From NCBI GenBank assembly GCA_035720945.1, contig DASTNK010000006.1, positions 1 through 14,382 on the forward strand: 14,382 bases of DNA, given 5' to 3'. Positions 1 to 6,345 of this stretch are shown piece by piece. The position numbers were made by a program, and so were the translations under genes. The notes under the pieces are model-generated. The model made no database searches. It was not told the origin of the DNA and was given only the letters and a program-made list of their open reading frames with translations. The first letter of the stretch is position 1. Every line of letters starts with the position of its first letter. This DNA is from SCQX01 sp035720945 (GTDB lineage Bacteria; Pseudomonadota; Gammaproteobacteria; Burkholderiales; Burkholderiaceae_B).

Positions 1-671
1 ACGCGTGACTGGGCACCGAAGGCCGCGATGTCGACATGCCCCTGCACCGCGTCATGGATGAGGGCACGCGCGCGCGACGCTTCAATCTGAACCTGCCCGC
101 CGGGGCGACGCGACACGCGTGCCAGAGCCCAGGGGATCAGCAGGGCGCACGCCAGCAAGGTGGCGGTGACCGACCACGCCAACACTGGCGCGTACACACC
201 GACCAGCAGGCCGAACATAAGGCCGGCGACGATGGCGGTCAGCGCAGGCGCCACGATGAGCAAGAACAAGGTGTCCAGGGTGTCCACGTCGCCGATCAGG
301 CGGGCGACCAGATCGCCGTCGCGGTAACGGGCGAGCTGCGCCGGGCTCAAGGCCATGACACGGGCGAACACCGCGGTGCGTAAATCGGCAAGGAGATCCA
401 GGGTGGCGGCATGGCCGGTGACACGCTCGGCATAACGGGAACCGATGCGCAGGAAAGAAAGGCCTCTCACCAACGCGGAGGGAGCGAACAGGTCGAAAGC
501 CAAGGACGCACCCGCCAGAAAGGCGCCGGTGATAAACCAGCCCGCCACCGCGAACAGACCCACACCGGCCCAGACCGTGACAGCGGCGAGCAACACGGCG
601 CCGGCCAGACGGCGTCTATGCCGGACCAGCCAGGGCCACAACAGATCAAGCGCGTTCAAGCAGGCCTCCAT
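1..671 (-). CDS. cydC: CydC, haem/thiol ABC exporter subunit, N-terminal part
   Basis: CydC pairs with CydD to form an inner-membrane ABC transporter required for assembly of cytochrome bd (reported to export glutathione and cysteine and to bind haem). Only the first 223 codons are in the window, because the gene runs off the left edge. They cover the start of the transmembrane domain: hydrophobic segments at about residues 23-55 and 132-182, the family-typical 'AVAGWFITG' around 41-49, 'GSRYAERVTGHAATLDLLADLR' type sequence around 77-98, and 'LSPAQLARYRDGDL' plus 'DVDTLD' at 108-133. The nucleotide-binding domain would lie outside. The ATG at 671 overlaps the 3' end of cydD by 26 bp, which suggests translational coupling. 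The identity rests on strong resemblance to remembered CydC sequences and on its position after cydD. Confidence 0.92.
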   Translation of the reverse strand, partial: MEACLNALDLLWPWLVRHRRRLAGAVLLAAVTVWAGVGLFAVAGWFITGAFLAGASLAFDLFAPSALVRGLSFLRIGSRYAERVTGHAATLDLLADLRTAVFARVMALSPAQLARYRDGDLVARLIGDVDTLDTLFLLIVAPALTAIVAGLMFGLLVGVYAPVLAWSVTATLLACALLIPWALARVSRRPGGQVQIEASRARALIHDAVQGHVDIAAFGAQSR

Positions 672-2502
672 CGCGTTCGATGTGCAACACACGCCCCATG
701 CGTGCGGCGATGCGCAGGTCGTGCGTGGCGATCAGCAAGGTACGACCCGCGCAAAACGCCAGGATCGCATCCACGACCCGCATCCTGGTCCCCGCATCCA
801 GGTGCGCGGCCGGCTCATCCAGCAACACCAGGTCAGGGTCCAGCAGAAAGACCCGGGCCAGCGCCAATCGATGGAGCTGGCCTCCAGACAGGCCATGACC
901 ATCCCTCCCCAGGCACGTTTGCATTCCGTCGGGGGCGGTAGCCACGAAGTCGGCGGCACACGCTTGCGCCAGAGCCCGGGTCAACCGGGCGTCGTCGGCG
1001 TCCGGGCAGGCCATGCGCAGATTGTCGGCAATGGAATCGGAGGAAAAGAATGGACGCTGGTCAAGCAGGGCGACGCCGTTCCCCAGGCCTGGATCGACCC
1101 CGCTCGTCACTGGCCGGCCCAGCACGCGGATGCTTCCGTTCGACACCGGACGCAAGCCCGCCAGCGCTTCCAGCAGCGTTGTCTTCCCCGATCCGCTCGG
1201 TCCCATGAGGGCGACGGTATCGCCACGCCGGATATCCAGTGATGCGTCGCGGAGCACCGGACGCTCTCTACCCGCCGCGTGAATCGTGAGATCGCGCACG
1301 TGGACGACAATGGAGTTTCCCACACTCCCCGCATTCCGCGCGCCATCATCGGCGCATGACGGAACCCCGCCCGGAACCGCTACGGGATACGGTGGACGAC
1401 CCGAGGCCATCGAGTCGGAAACCTGGCTCTCCGATGCGCCATAGGAAAGCGTCGACGCGCCGGCAGGCGTCGGATCCACGGCGGGCAGGCCGTCAAACAT
1501 GGCGGCGATCTGCCCCACCGCGGCGCGCGCGGCGGCGCGATCATGATAGTTGGCGGCGAACTGGCGCAAGGGGTTGTAGACCTCCGGCGCCATGAACAGC
1601 GCGAACAACCCCAGGGGCAGGCTCAAGGCATCCCCTCGTAGATGAACATAGCCCAGATAGGTCAACCCCACATAGAGCGCGACCCCCGCCACGCCCAGCG
1701 CGGCGAAGAACTCCAGCACGGCGGAGGATAGAAACGCAATGCGCAGCACCGCCATGTTGCGCCGACTGAGATCCACGCTGGCGACGCGCACAGCCTGAAT
1801 CTCGGCGTCGGCGCGACCGAAAAGCTTGAGCGTGAACGCCCCGCGCAACCGATCGCCAAACAACCCTGACAGTCGGGTCAGCTCACGTTGATGCCGCCGG
1901 CTGGCGGCCTCGGCCCCCCAACCCACCAGGGCCATGAACACGGGAATGAGGGGCGCGCTCGCAAGCAGAATGAGCGCAGCCACCCAGTCGAGCGGCAGCA
2001 ACACCACACCGAACGCGACGGGCAAGAAGGCCGCGGCAATGGACGATGGCAGATAGCGAGTGAAGAAGCCATCCAGGTGCTCGACCTGATCCACGATGGT
2101 GCTGCCCAGCTCACCCGAAACACGCTCACGCGTCCAGCGTGGCCCCAGCGCCAGAAGACGTTGAAATAATGCCTCGCGCAGTTCGCGCTTGATGGTTTCG
2201 CTGCCGCGACCCGCCGCGCGCTCTCCCGACCACGACAGCACGGCTCGAACCAGAATCAGGCCTACGACACCTAATATGTACGGGGTGGATTGGCCGACCG
2301 GCAGGCTCTCGGCGACCACCCCGCCCAGTGCCTGGGCAAGCAGCCAGACCTGCGCCACCAGCAGCCCCCCTGCGAAGAGCGGAGCCAGGATGGCCCAGGC
2401 GAACCCGACGCGTGAACACCGCCACAGGGAGGACAACCAGCGGGACTGTCCGCGATCGGCCCCGCTGGGCGACCGGCTCGCGCCTTCTTGCACATTCGGC
2501 AT
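646..2502 (-). CDS. cydD: CydD, haem/thiol ABC exporter subunit
   Basis: CydD is the partner half-transporter of CydC in the inner membrane, needed for maturation of the bd oxidase encoded upstream. The 618-residue protein has an N-terminal transmembrane domain (about residues 30-320, with helices near 35-60, 74-91, 155-192 and 255-300) and a C-terminal ATPase. The ATPase shows Walker A GPSGSGKTT at 434-442, the Q-loop Gln at 482, signature LSGGQ at 538-542, Walker B LVLLDEP at 558-564, and the switch His at 594. All catalytic motifs are intact. E. coli CydD is about 588 residues. Much of the excess is a Ser/Gly/Pro/Ala-rich linker at about 343-396, between the two domains. The ATG at 2502 has GAGG 8 bases upstream. 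The gene begins 49 bp after cydX. Confidence 0.95.
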   Translation of the reverse strand: MPNVQEGASRSPSGADRGQSRWLSSLWRCSRVGFAWAILAPLFAGGLLVAQVWLLAQALGGVVAESLPVGQSTPYILGVVGLILVRAVLSWSGERAAGRGSETIKRELREALFQRLLALGPRWTRERVSGELGSTIVDQVEHLDGFFTRYLPSSIAAAFLPVAFGVVLLPLDWVAALILLASAPLIPVFMALVGWGAEAASRRHQRELTRLSGLFGDRLRGAFTLKLFGRADAEIQAVRVASVDLSRRNMAVLRIAFLSSAVLEFFAALGVAGVALYVGLTYLGYVHLRGDALSLPLGLFALFMAPEVYNPLRQFAANYHDRAAARAAVGQIAAMFDGLPAVDPTPAGASTLSYGASESQVSDSMASGRPPYPVAVPGGVPSCADDGARNAGSVGNSIVVHVRDLTIHAAGRERPVLRDASLDIRRGDTVALMGPSGSGKTTLLEALAGLRPVSNGSIRVLGRPVTSGVDPGLGNGVALLDQRPFFSSDSIADNLRMACPDADDARLTRALAQACAADFVATAPDGMQTCLGRDGHGLSGGQLHRLALARVFLLDPDLVLLDEPAAHLDAGTRMRVVDAILAFCAGRTLLIATHDLRIAARMGRVLHIERDGGLLERA

Positions 2503-2551
2503 GGCGTCGCCTCAAGCCCTCGACCGTCGCATCACTCGCGGCACCACCGCA

Positions 2552-2695
2552 TCACAACGAGTCCGAGCCATCGTTGTACATGCCCGGATTACGGAAATTA
2601 TGCGATTCGCCCTCGCGCAGCTCGAACCACATGGCGTTCAGGACGGAGAACGCGCAGGCCAGACCCAGCCCTAATATCCAGGAAAAATACCACAT
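2552..2695 (-). CDS. cydX: CydX, small subunit of cytochrome bd oxidase (47 aa)
   Basis: CydX is a single-helix inner-membrane subunit that stabilises the CydAB oxidase and its haems. The 47-residue ORF begins MWYFSWILGLGLACAFSVLN and continues AMWFE, which matches the conserved CydX core (initial MWYF, the membrane helix, and a closing W-x-E). It then has a hydrophilic tail of about 22 residues, longer than the tail of the 37-residue E. coli protein. The start ATG at 2695 is preceded by GAGGTGA, a good ribosome-binding site. It sits between cydB (87-bp gap) and cydD (49-bp gap) on the same strand, so it is very probably part of one cydABXDC transcript. Length and position make it easy to miss in routine annotation. 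Confidence 0.93.
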   Translation of the reverse strand: MWYFSWILGLGLACAFSVLNAMWFELREGESHNFRNPGMYNDGSDSL

Positions 2696-2749
2696 GTGTC
2701 ACCTCGACAAATAACCGGACGGTTGCCCGAAGAACCTTTCATTGCACAC

Positions 2750-2781
2750 GTGCCGTGCCCCACACCCCACATGTGCGGCAC
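2750..2781. repeat. Weak inverted repeat in the cydB-cydX gap
   Basis: In the 87-bp gap between cydB and cydX the 6-bp arms GTGCCG (2750-2755) and CGGCAC (2776-2781) are separated by 20 bases. Read on the minus strand, this hairpin would form right after the cydB stop codon. There is no T-run after it, so it does not look like an intrinsic terminator. It could slow 3' decay and protect the cydAB part of the transcript. A 6-bp stem with a large loop could also be chance, so this is a low-confidence call. Confidence 0.25.
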
Positions 2782-2782
2782 A

Positions 2783-3934
2783 TCAATAGGCATGCCCGCC
2801 ACCCACAGTCTTGTCCGTCACCTTGCCCCGCATCACCCGATACACCCAGGCGGTGTAGAGCATCACGAGTGGCAGCAACAGGCAGGTGGCCAGCAACATG
2901 ATCCAGAGCGACATATGGCTGGACGACGCGTCCCACACGGTGAGACTGACATCCGGCGCCACTGAAGAAGGCAAGAGAAACGGGAACAGGCTCAGGCCGA
3001 ATGTCCAGACGACACCGACCACGCTGATCGATGAGGCCAGGAACGCCGGCGCGCACGAGCGCAAGCCCGCCAGCCCCACCGCGAGCAGCGCGCCCGCCAC
3101 ACCCATTGCCGGCGCGATCCAGATGAGGGGCCAGCGGGCATAGTTGCGCATCCAGCCGCCCGACGTCACCGCCACCGCTTTATCCAGGGGGTTGGAGGCC
3201 AGACCGGTGTGCACCGCGCCGACGATCGAGAACCCGTCCACGCCACGCGCCACCCACACACCGGCCAGGATGAACAACACGACGGTGATCACCCCGAACA
3301 CCCGGACACAGCGGCGGGCGCGAACCGCCACCAGCCCCTCGGTCTTCCAGGCCAGCAACACCGCGCCATGCATAGCCAGCATGCAGACGCTGATCACGCC
3401 GCACAAGACGGGAAACGGCATGAACAACCCGAAGAAACCGCCTTGGTAGATGGGCCGCATGGTGTCGAGCGCGAACACGAACGGCACACCCACGATCACG
3501 TTACCCACCGCCACGCCGAACACCAAGGCCGCCACCAGCCCGCACAGACACAGCAGCGCGTCCCAGGTGGACCGCCAGCGCGCATCGGGCATCTTGCTGC
3601 GATACTTAAAGCAGATGGGGCGCAGGATCAGCGCGATCAACAACAGCATCATGGCCAGATAGAAACCCGAGAACGCCATGGCGTACAGCAGCGGCCATGC
3701 CGCGAACACCACGCCGCCGCCCACGATCAGCCACACCTGGTTGCCTTCCCATACCGGACCGAGCACATTGAAAACCACGCGGCGCTCGACGTCGGTGCGC
3801 GACACCAGCGGCAGCACCGTGGCCACGCCCAGATCGAAACCATCCATGACCGCGAAGGCCGCCAGCAGGAAACCCAGCAGCGCCCACCAGATGACGCGCA
3901 GCGTCGTGTAATCGAGGGGAATGAGTTGTTCCAT
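2783..3934 (-). CDS. cydB: CydB, cytochrome bd quinol oxidase subunit II
   Basis: CydB is the haem-free large partner of CydA in the inner membrane and helps form the proton and oxygen pathways. The 383-residue protein (E. coli about 379) is almost all membrane helices. It carries family landmarks: FAVMDGFDLGV near 27-37, GNQVWLIVGGG at 64-74, FAAWP at 77-81, RPICFKYRSK at 105-114, NPLDK at 248-252, and FPFLLPSS with WDASSSH at 317-340. These resemble E. coli-type bd-I rather than the cyanide-insensitive CioB group. I chose the ATG at 3934 because GAGGAG lies 7 bases upstream. An in-frame TTG at 3949 would add five residues but lies inside that binding site. The gene starts 11 bp after cydA stops. 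Confidence 0.97.
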   Translation of the reverse strand: MEQLIPLDYTTLRVIWWALLGFLLAAFAVMDGFDLGVATVLPLVSRTDVERRVVFNVLGPVWEGNQVWLIVGGGVVFAAWPLLYAMAFSGFYLAMMLLLIALILRPICFKYRSKMPDARWRSTWDALLCLCGLVAALVFGVAVGNVIVGVPFVFALDTMRPIYQGGFFGLFMPFPVLCGVISVCMLAMHGAVLLAWKTEGLVAVRARRCVRVFGVITVVLFILAGVWVARGVDGFSIVGAVHTGLASNPLDKAVAVTSGGWMRNYARWPLIWIAPAMGVAGALLAVGLAGLRSCAPAFLASSISVVGVVWTFGLSLFPFLLPSSVAPDVSLTVWDASSSHMSLWIMLLATCLLLPLVMLYTAWVYRVMRGKVTDKTVGGGHAY

Positions 3935-3945
3935 GAAGGGTCTCC

Positions 3946-5544
3946 TCAAATGGCGCGCGGCGCGGTGGCGGCGGTGGTTGATCCCGGAATGGCGGCGGGG
4001 GGCGCGTCATCCCTCGGCGAACCCGCGGGTTCCGTAGGCCCGGAACGGATGGCGCGCAGCATGACTTTCCCGCCGACGATGGCCAGGGCGGTGTACAGCA
4101 CGGCGAAGATGGTCAGGCTGGTGGCCAGGTCGGCGACCGTCAAACCGGAAGCCGCATAGAAGGTGGGGAGCACCCCTTCTATCACCCAGGGTTGGCGCCC
4201 GAACTCGGCCACGAACCAGCCAGACTCGATCGCCAGCCACGGCAGGGGCAGTGTCCACAAAGCGATCCGCAGGAAACGCGGATGCTGGGCCAGGCGCCCC
4301 GTGGAGGCCAGCCAGAACGCGAAGGCGAAGAAAAAGATGAAATAGAAACCAAGCCCCACCATGATCCGGAACGTCCAGTACAAAGGCGCCACCTGCGGCA
4401 CGGTGCTTTCCGCCGCCTTGACGATATCCTGCGGCGTGGCTTTGGCGATGTCAGGCGTGAAGCGCTTGAGCAACAGCGCGTAGCCAAGATCCCGCCAGTG
4501 CGCATCGAATTTCGCGCGCGCCACCTTGTCGTCCCGATCCGCCCGCACTTTCTGCAATGCCTTGTAAGCGAGGATCCCATTCTTGACGCGCACCTCCGCG
4601 CGCTTGACCAGGTCATTGATGCCCAGCAGCGGGGTGGTCAGGGAACGGGTGCCGATGATGCCCATGACATAGGGGATCTCGACAGCGAAATGGTTGGTGT
4701 GATGCTTCTGGTCGGGGATCGCGAACAGATTGAAACTGGCCGGCGCCGGCTCGGTCTGCCACATCGCCTCGATAGCGGCGATCTTCATTTTCTGATGCTC
4801 GGTGGTCAGGTAACCGCTTTCATCGCCCAGCACGACCACTGACAGCGCGGCTGCCAGCCCGAAGCTGGCCGCCACCACCATGGAACGCTTGGCCAGTTCA
4901 CTGTGACGGCCACGCAACAAGTACCAGGCGCTGACACCCATCACGAACACGGCGCCCATCACATAGCCGGCGCTGACCGTGTGGACGAACTTGGCCTGGG
5001 CAACCGGATTGAAAATGACAGTGGCGAAGTCCGTCATCTCCATGCGCATGGTGTCCGGATTGAACACAGCCCCCACCGGGTTCTGCATCCAGCCATTGGC
5101 GATGAGAATCCAGAGCGCGGAAAGGTTGGTTCCCAGCGCCACCAACCAGGTCACGGTCAGGTGCCCCACCTTCGAGAGGCGGTCCCAACCGAAGAAGAAC
5201 AATCCGACGAACGTGGCTTCGAGGAAGAACGCCATCAGACCCTCGATGGCCAACGGCGCACCGAAAACATCGCCCACATAATGGCTGTAGTAAGCCCAGT
5301 TCATGCCGAACTGGAACTCCATGACCACGCCGGTCGCCACGCCCAGCGCGAAATTGATGCCGAACAGCCCCCCCCAGAACACCGTCATGCGACGCCAGAT
5401 GTCGCGACCGCTCATCACATAGACGCTCTCCATGATGGCGATGAGAAACGACAGCCCCAGCGTCAAGGGCACGAAAAGAAAGTGGTACATCACCGTCGCG
5501 GCGAACTGGAACCGCGACAAGTCCACGACTGTCAGATTGAACAT
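3946..5544 (-). CDS. cydA: CydA, cytochrome bd quinol oxidase subunit I
   Basis: CydA carries all three haems (b558, b595 and d), oxidises ubiquinol and reduces oxygen to water without pumping protons. The protein has 532 residues. Haem ligands align with E. coli at a constant +2 offset: His21 (E. coli His19), His188 (His186), Met395 (Met393) and Glu447 (Glu445). Other conserved sites are Glu101 and Glu109, Arg393, and the GRQPW signature at 449-453. The Q-loop Lys254 and Glu259 are present. Because the +2 offset holds on both sides, the Q-loop has the same length as in E. coli, so this is the long (L) subfamily. The C-terminal 35 residues are a Pro/Ala/Thr-rich tail. The ATG at 5544 has AGGAG 7 bases upstream. 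cydA is the first oxidase gene after the regulator. Confidence 0.98.
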   Translation of the reverse strand: MFNLTVVDLSRFQFAATVMYHFLFVPLTLGLSFLIAIMESVYVMSGRDIWRRMTVFWGGLFGINFALGVATGVVMEFQFGMNWAYYSHYVGDVFGAPLAIEGLMAFFLEATFVGLFFFGWDRLSKVGHLTVTWLVALGTNLSALWILIANGWMQNPVGAVFNPDTMRMEMTDFATVIFNPVAQAKFVHTVSAGYVMGAVFVMGVSAWYLLRGRHSELAKRSMVVAASFGLAAALSVVVLGDESGYLTTEHQKMKIAAIEAMWQTEPAPASFNLFAIPDQKHHTNHFAVEIPYVMGIIGTRSLTTPLLGINDLVKRAEVRVKNGILAYKALQKVRADRDDKVARAKFDAHWRDLGYALLLKRFTPDIAKATPQDIVKAAESTVPQVAPLYWTFRIMVGLGFYFIFFFAFAFWLASTGRLAQHPRFLRIALWTLPLPWLAIESGWFVAEFGRQPWVIEGVLPTFYAASGLTVADLATSLTIFAVLYTALAIVGGKVMLRAIRSGPTEPAGSPRDDAPPAAIPGSTTAATAPRAI

Positions 5545-5563
5545 GAAGCGCTCCTGCGCATGA

Positions 5564-5614
5564 TTTATTACCGAACTATTTATTACCGTATTATTTATTA
5601 CTGCACTATTTATT
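5564..5614 (-). repeat. 15-bp tandem repeat array upstream of cydA
   Basis: Reading the plus strand, TTTATTACCGAACTA (5564-5578), TTTATTACCGTATTA (5579-5593) and TTTATTACTGCACTA (5594-5608) follow one another with an exact 15-bp period, and TTTATT (5609-5614) begins a fourth unit. On the coding strand each full unit contains CRGTAATAAAT. The array ends 20 bases before the cydA ATG, between the ribosome-binding site and the probable promoter. It is strikingly AT-rich in a GC-rich region. It may be a set of protein-binding sites, an untranslated leader element, or both. The CRGTAAT core also occurs beside the regulator gene. Confidence 0.9.
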
Positions 5615-5636
5615 GTGATGACGACGCCTTGCGCAA
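5609..5636 (-). promoter_or_regulatory. Candidate promoter for the cydABXDC operon
   Basis: On the minus strand TTGCGC (5636-5631) and AATAAA (5614-5609) are separated by 16 bases and resemble -35 and -10 boxes. Transcription would start near 5602, inside the 15-bp repeats, giving a leader of roughly 58 bases. Both boxes depart from consensus, and the AT-rich repeats offer alternative -10 sequences 15 and 30 bp further on, so the exact start is uncertain. Read-through from the regulator gene upstream is also possible. Confidence 0.35.
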
Positions 5637-5671
5637 AACCGTGTGGCGGGTGACAACACCGGCCGCGCCGG

Positions 5672-6211
5672 CTATTTCCGCAACTTGCCAGCCAGCCCCA
5701 GCACTTTCTGCACCTTGGTGCCCAGACGCATGAGGCTTTTGATCGTCTCCGGCGGCAGGCGGTGGACCTCGTCGAACCAGGCCGTGCTGAGCTCGACGAG
5801 CTCGAGCATTTCGTTGATGCGCTTCTGCCCGTGGATTTCGTCTTCCGTGGTGGGCTCTTCGAGCAGGACGTCGCGCAGCATGGTCACGGTGGGATCGATC
5901 TCGCGCCGACGCTTTTCCTCGGCCAGGACACGAAAAATCTCCCATACATCGTCCGGCGCCTGGAAGTAGTCGCGCCGGTCACCGATCTGATGAACCATGT
6001 GCACCAGCCGCCAGGACTGCAGCTCGCGCAACCCCATGCTCACATTGGAGCGGGAGAAACCCAGGGTCTCGGCGATTTCATCGGCGTGCAGCGCGCGGGG
6101 CGACAGGAAAACCAGGGCGTATATCTGCCCCACCGTGCGGTTCACGCCCCAGCGCCCCCCCATTTCCCCGAAATGCAGGATGAACCGTTCCGCCTGTGGG
6201 CCGAGCTTCAT
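5672..6211 (-). CDS. GbsR/MarR-family transcriptional regulator, probable cyd regulator
   Basis: This 179-residue protein resembles the GbsR group of MarR-like winged-helix regulators (COG1510). It has the family phrase GQIYALVFLSP at 28-38, a helix-turn-helix at about 43-64 (ADEIAETLG, then SRSNVSMGLREL), and a wing with GDRRDYF at 77-83. Another typical stretch, DVWEIFRVLAEEKRRREI, falls at 88-105, and the rest looks helical, as expected for a dimerisation region. There is no cysteine, so thiol or iron-sulfur sensing seems unlikely. The gene lies directly upstream of cydA on the same strand, 127 bp apart. A palindrome upstream suggests autoregulation. I start it at the ATG at 6211 (weak GGA upstream); a TTG at 6223 would add four residues. 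The signal it senses cannot be told from sequence. Control of cyd is inferred from position. Confidence 0.88.
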   Translation of the reverse strand: MKLGPQAERFILHFGEMGGRWGVNRTVGQIYALVFLSPRALHADEIAETLGFSRSNVSMGLRELQSWRLVHMVHQIGDRRDYFQAPDDVWEIFRVLAEEKRRREIDPTVTMLRDVLLEEPTTEDEIHGQKRINEMLELVELSTAWFDEVHRLPPETIKSLMRLGTKVQKVLGLAGKLRK

Positions 6212-6236
6212 GAAGTTTTCCAATTTTCTGTTATTG

Positions 6237-6261
6237 CGGTAATTTCAGTAATTACTGAAAT
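6237..6261. promoter_or_regulatory. Candidate operator: 20-bp perfect palindrome plus an extra half-site
   Basis: ATTTCAGTAATTACTGAAAT at 6242-6261 is a perfect 20-bp palindrome centred about 40 bases upstream of the regulator's ATG. Inside it CAGTAAT occurs once on each strand (6246-6252 plus, 6251-6257 minus). A third match, CGGTAAT, lies at 6237-6243 on the plus strand. A dimeric winged-helix protein would be expected to bind such a site. Its place in the 134-bp divergent gap between the regulator and kdsD suggests autoregulation. An effect on kdsD is less likely, because its promoter candidate is over 70 bp away. The palindrome is seen directly; binding is inferred. Confidence 0.7.
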
Positions 6262-6332
6262 CAAAGTAACGCAAGAATACTCCAAGCACAGCATGCATGG
6301 CAAGCGAACCCATGCCCTTGCCCGTACTCACG

Positions 6333-6339
6333 TTAAAAT
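6333..6339 (+). promoter_or_regulatory. Candidate -10 box of kdsD (leaderless start)
   Basis: TTAAAAT at 6333-6339 contains TAAAAT, five of six matches to the -10 consensus, and ends only 6 bases before the kdsD ATG. A start site about 7 bases downstream would fall on or next to the A of that ATG, giving an mRNA without a leader. No ribosome-binding site is present at a usable distance, which agrees with this. I could not find a convincing -35 box at normal spacing. Confidence 0.4.
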
Positions 6340-6345
6340 CGGACA

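Noticed and set aside
445..1242. Open frame of 265 codons on the plus strand opposite cydC and cydD
   Set aside because: Low-complexity antisense shadow of cydD with no recognisable motif or ribosome-binding site.
2690..2775. Direct repeat CCACATGTG at the cydX start (2690-2698) and in the cydB-cydX gap (2767-2775)
   Set aside because: Nine bases, partly fixed by the cydX start codon; no further similarity around the two copies, so probably chance.
3209..4159. Long open frame of 316 codons on the plus strand opposite cydB and the end of cydA
   Set aside because: Its product is rich in His, Gln and Arg with no domain, as expected of an antisense frame in GC-rich genes; cydB and cydA are secure.
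6253..6266. TTGAT sequence next to the palindrome as an FNR site (and a similar TTGAT in the hpf promoter)
   Set aside because: Only one half of the TTGAT-N4-ATCAA consensus is present at either place.
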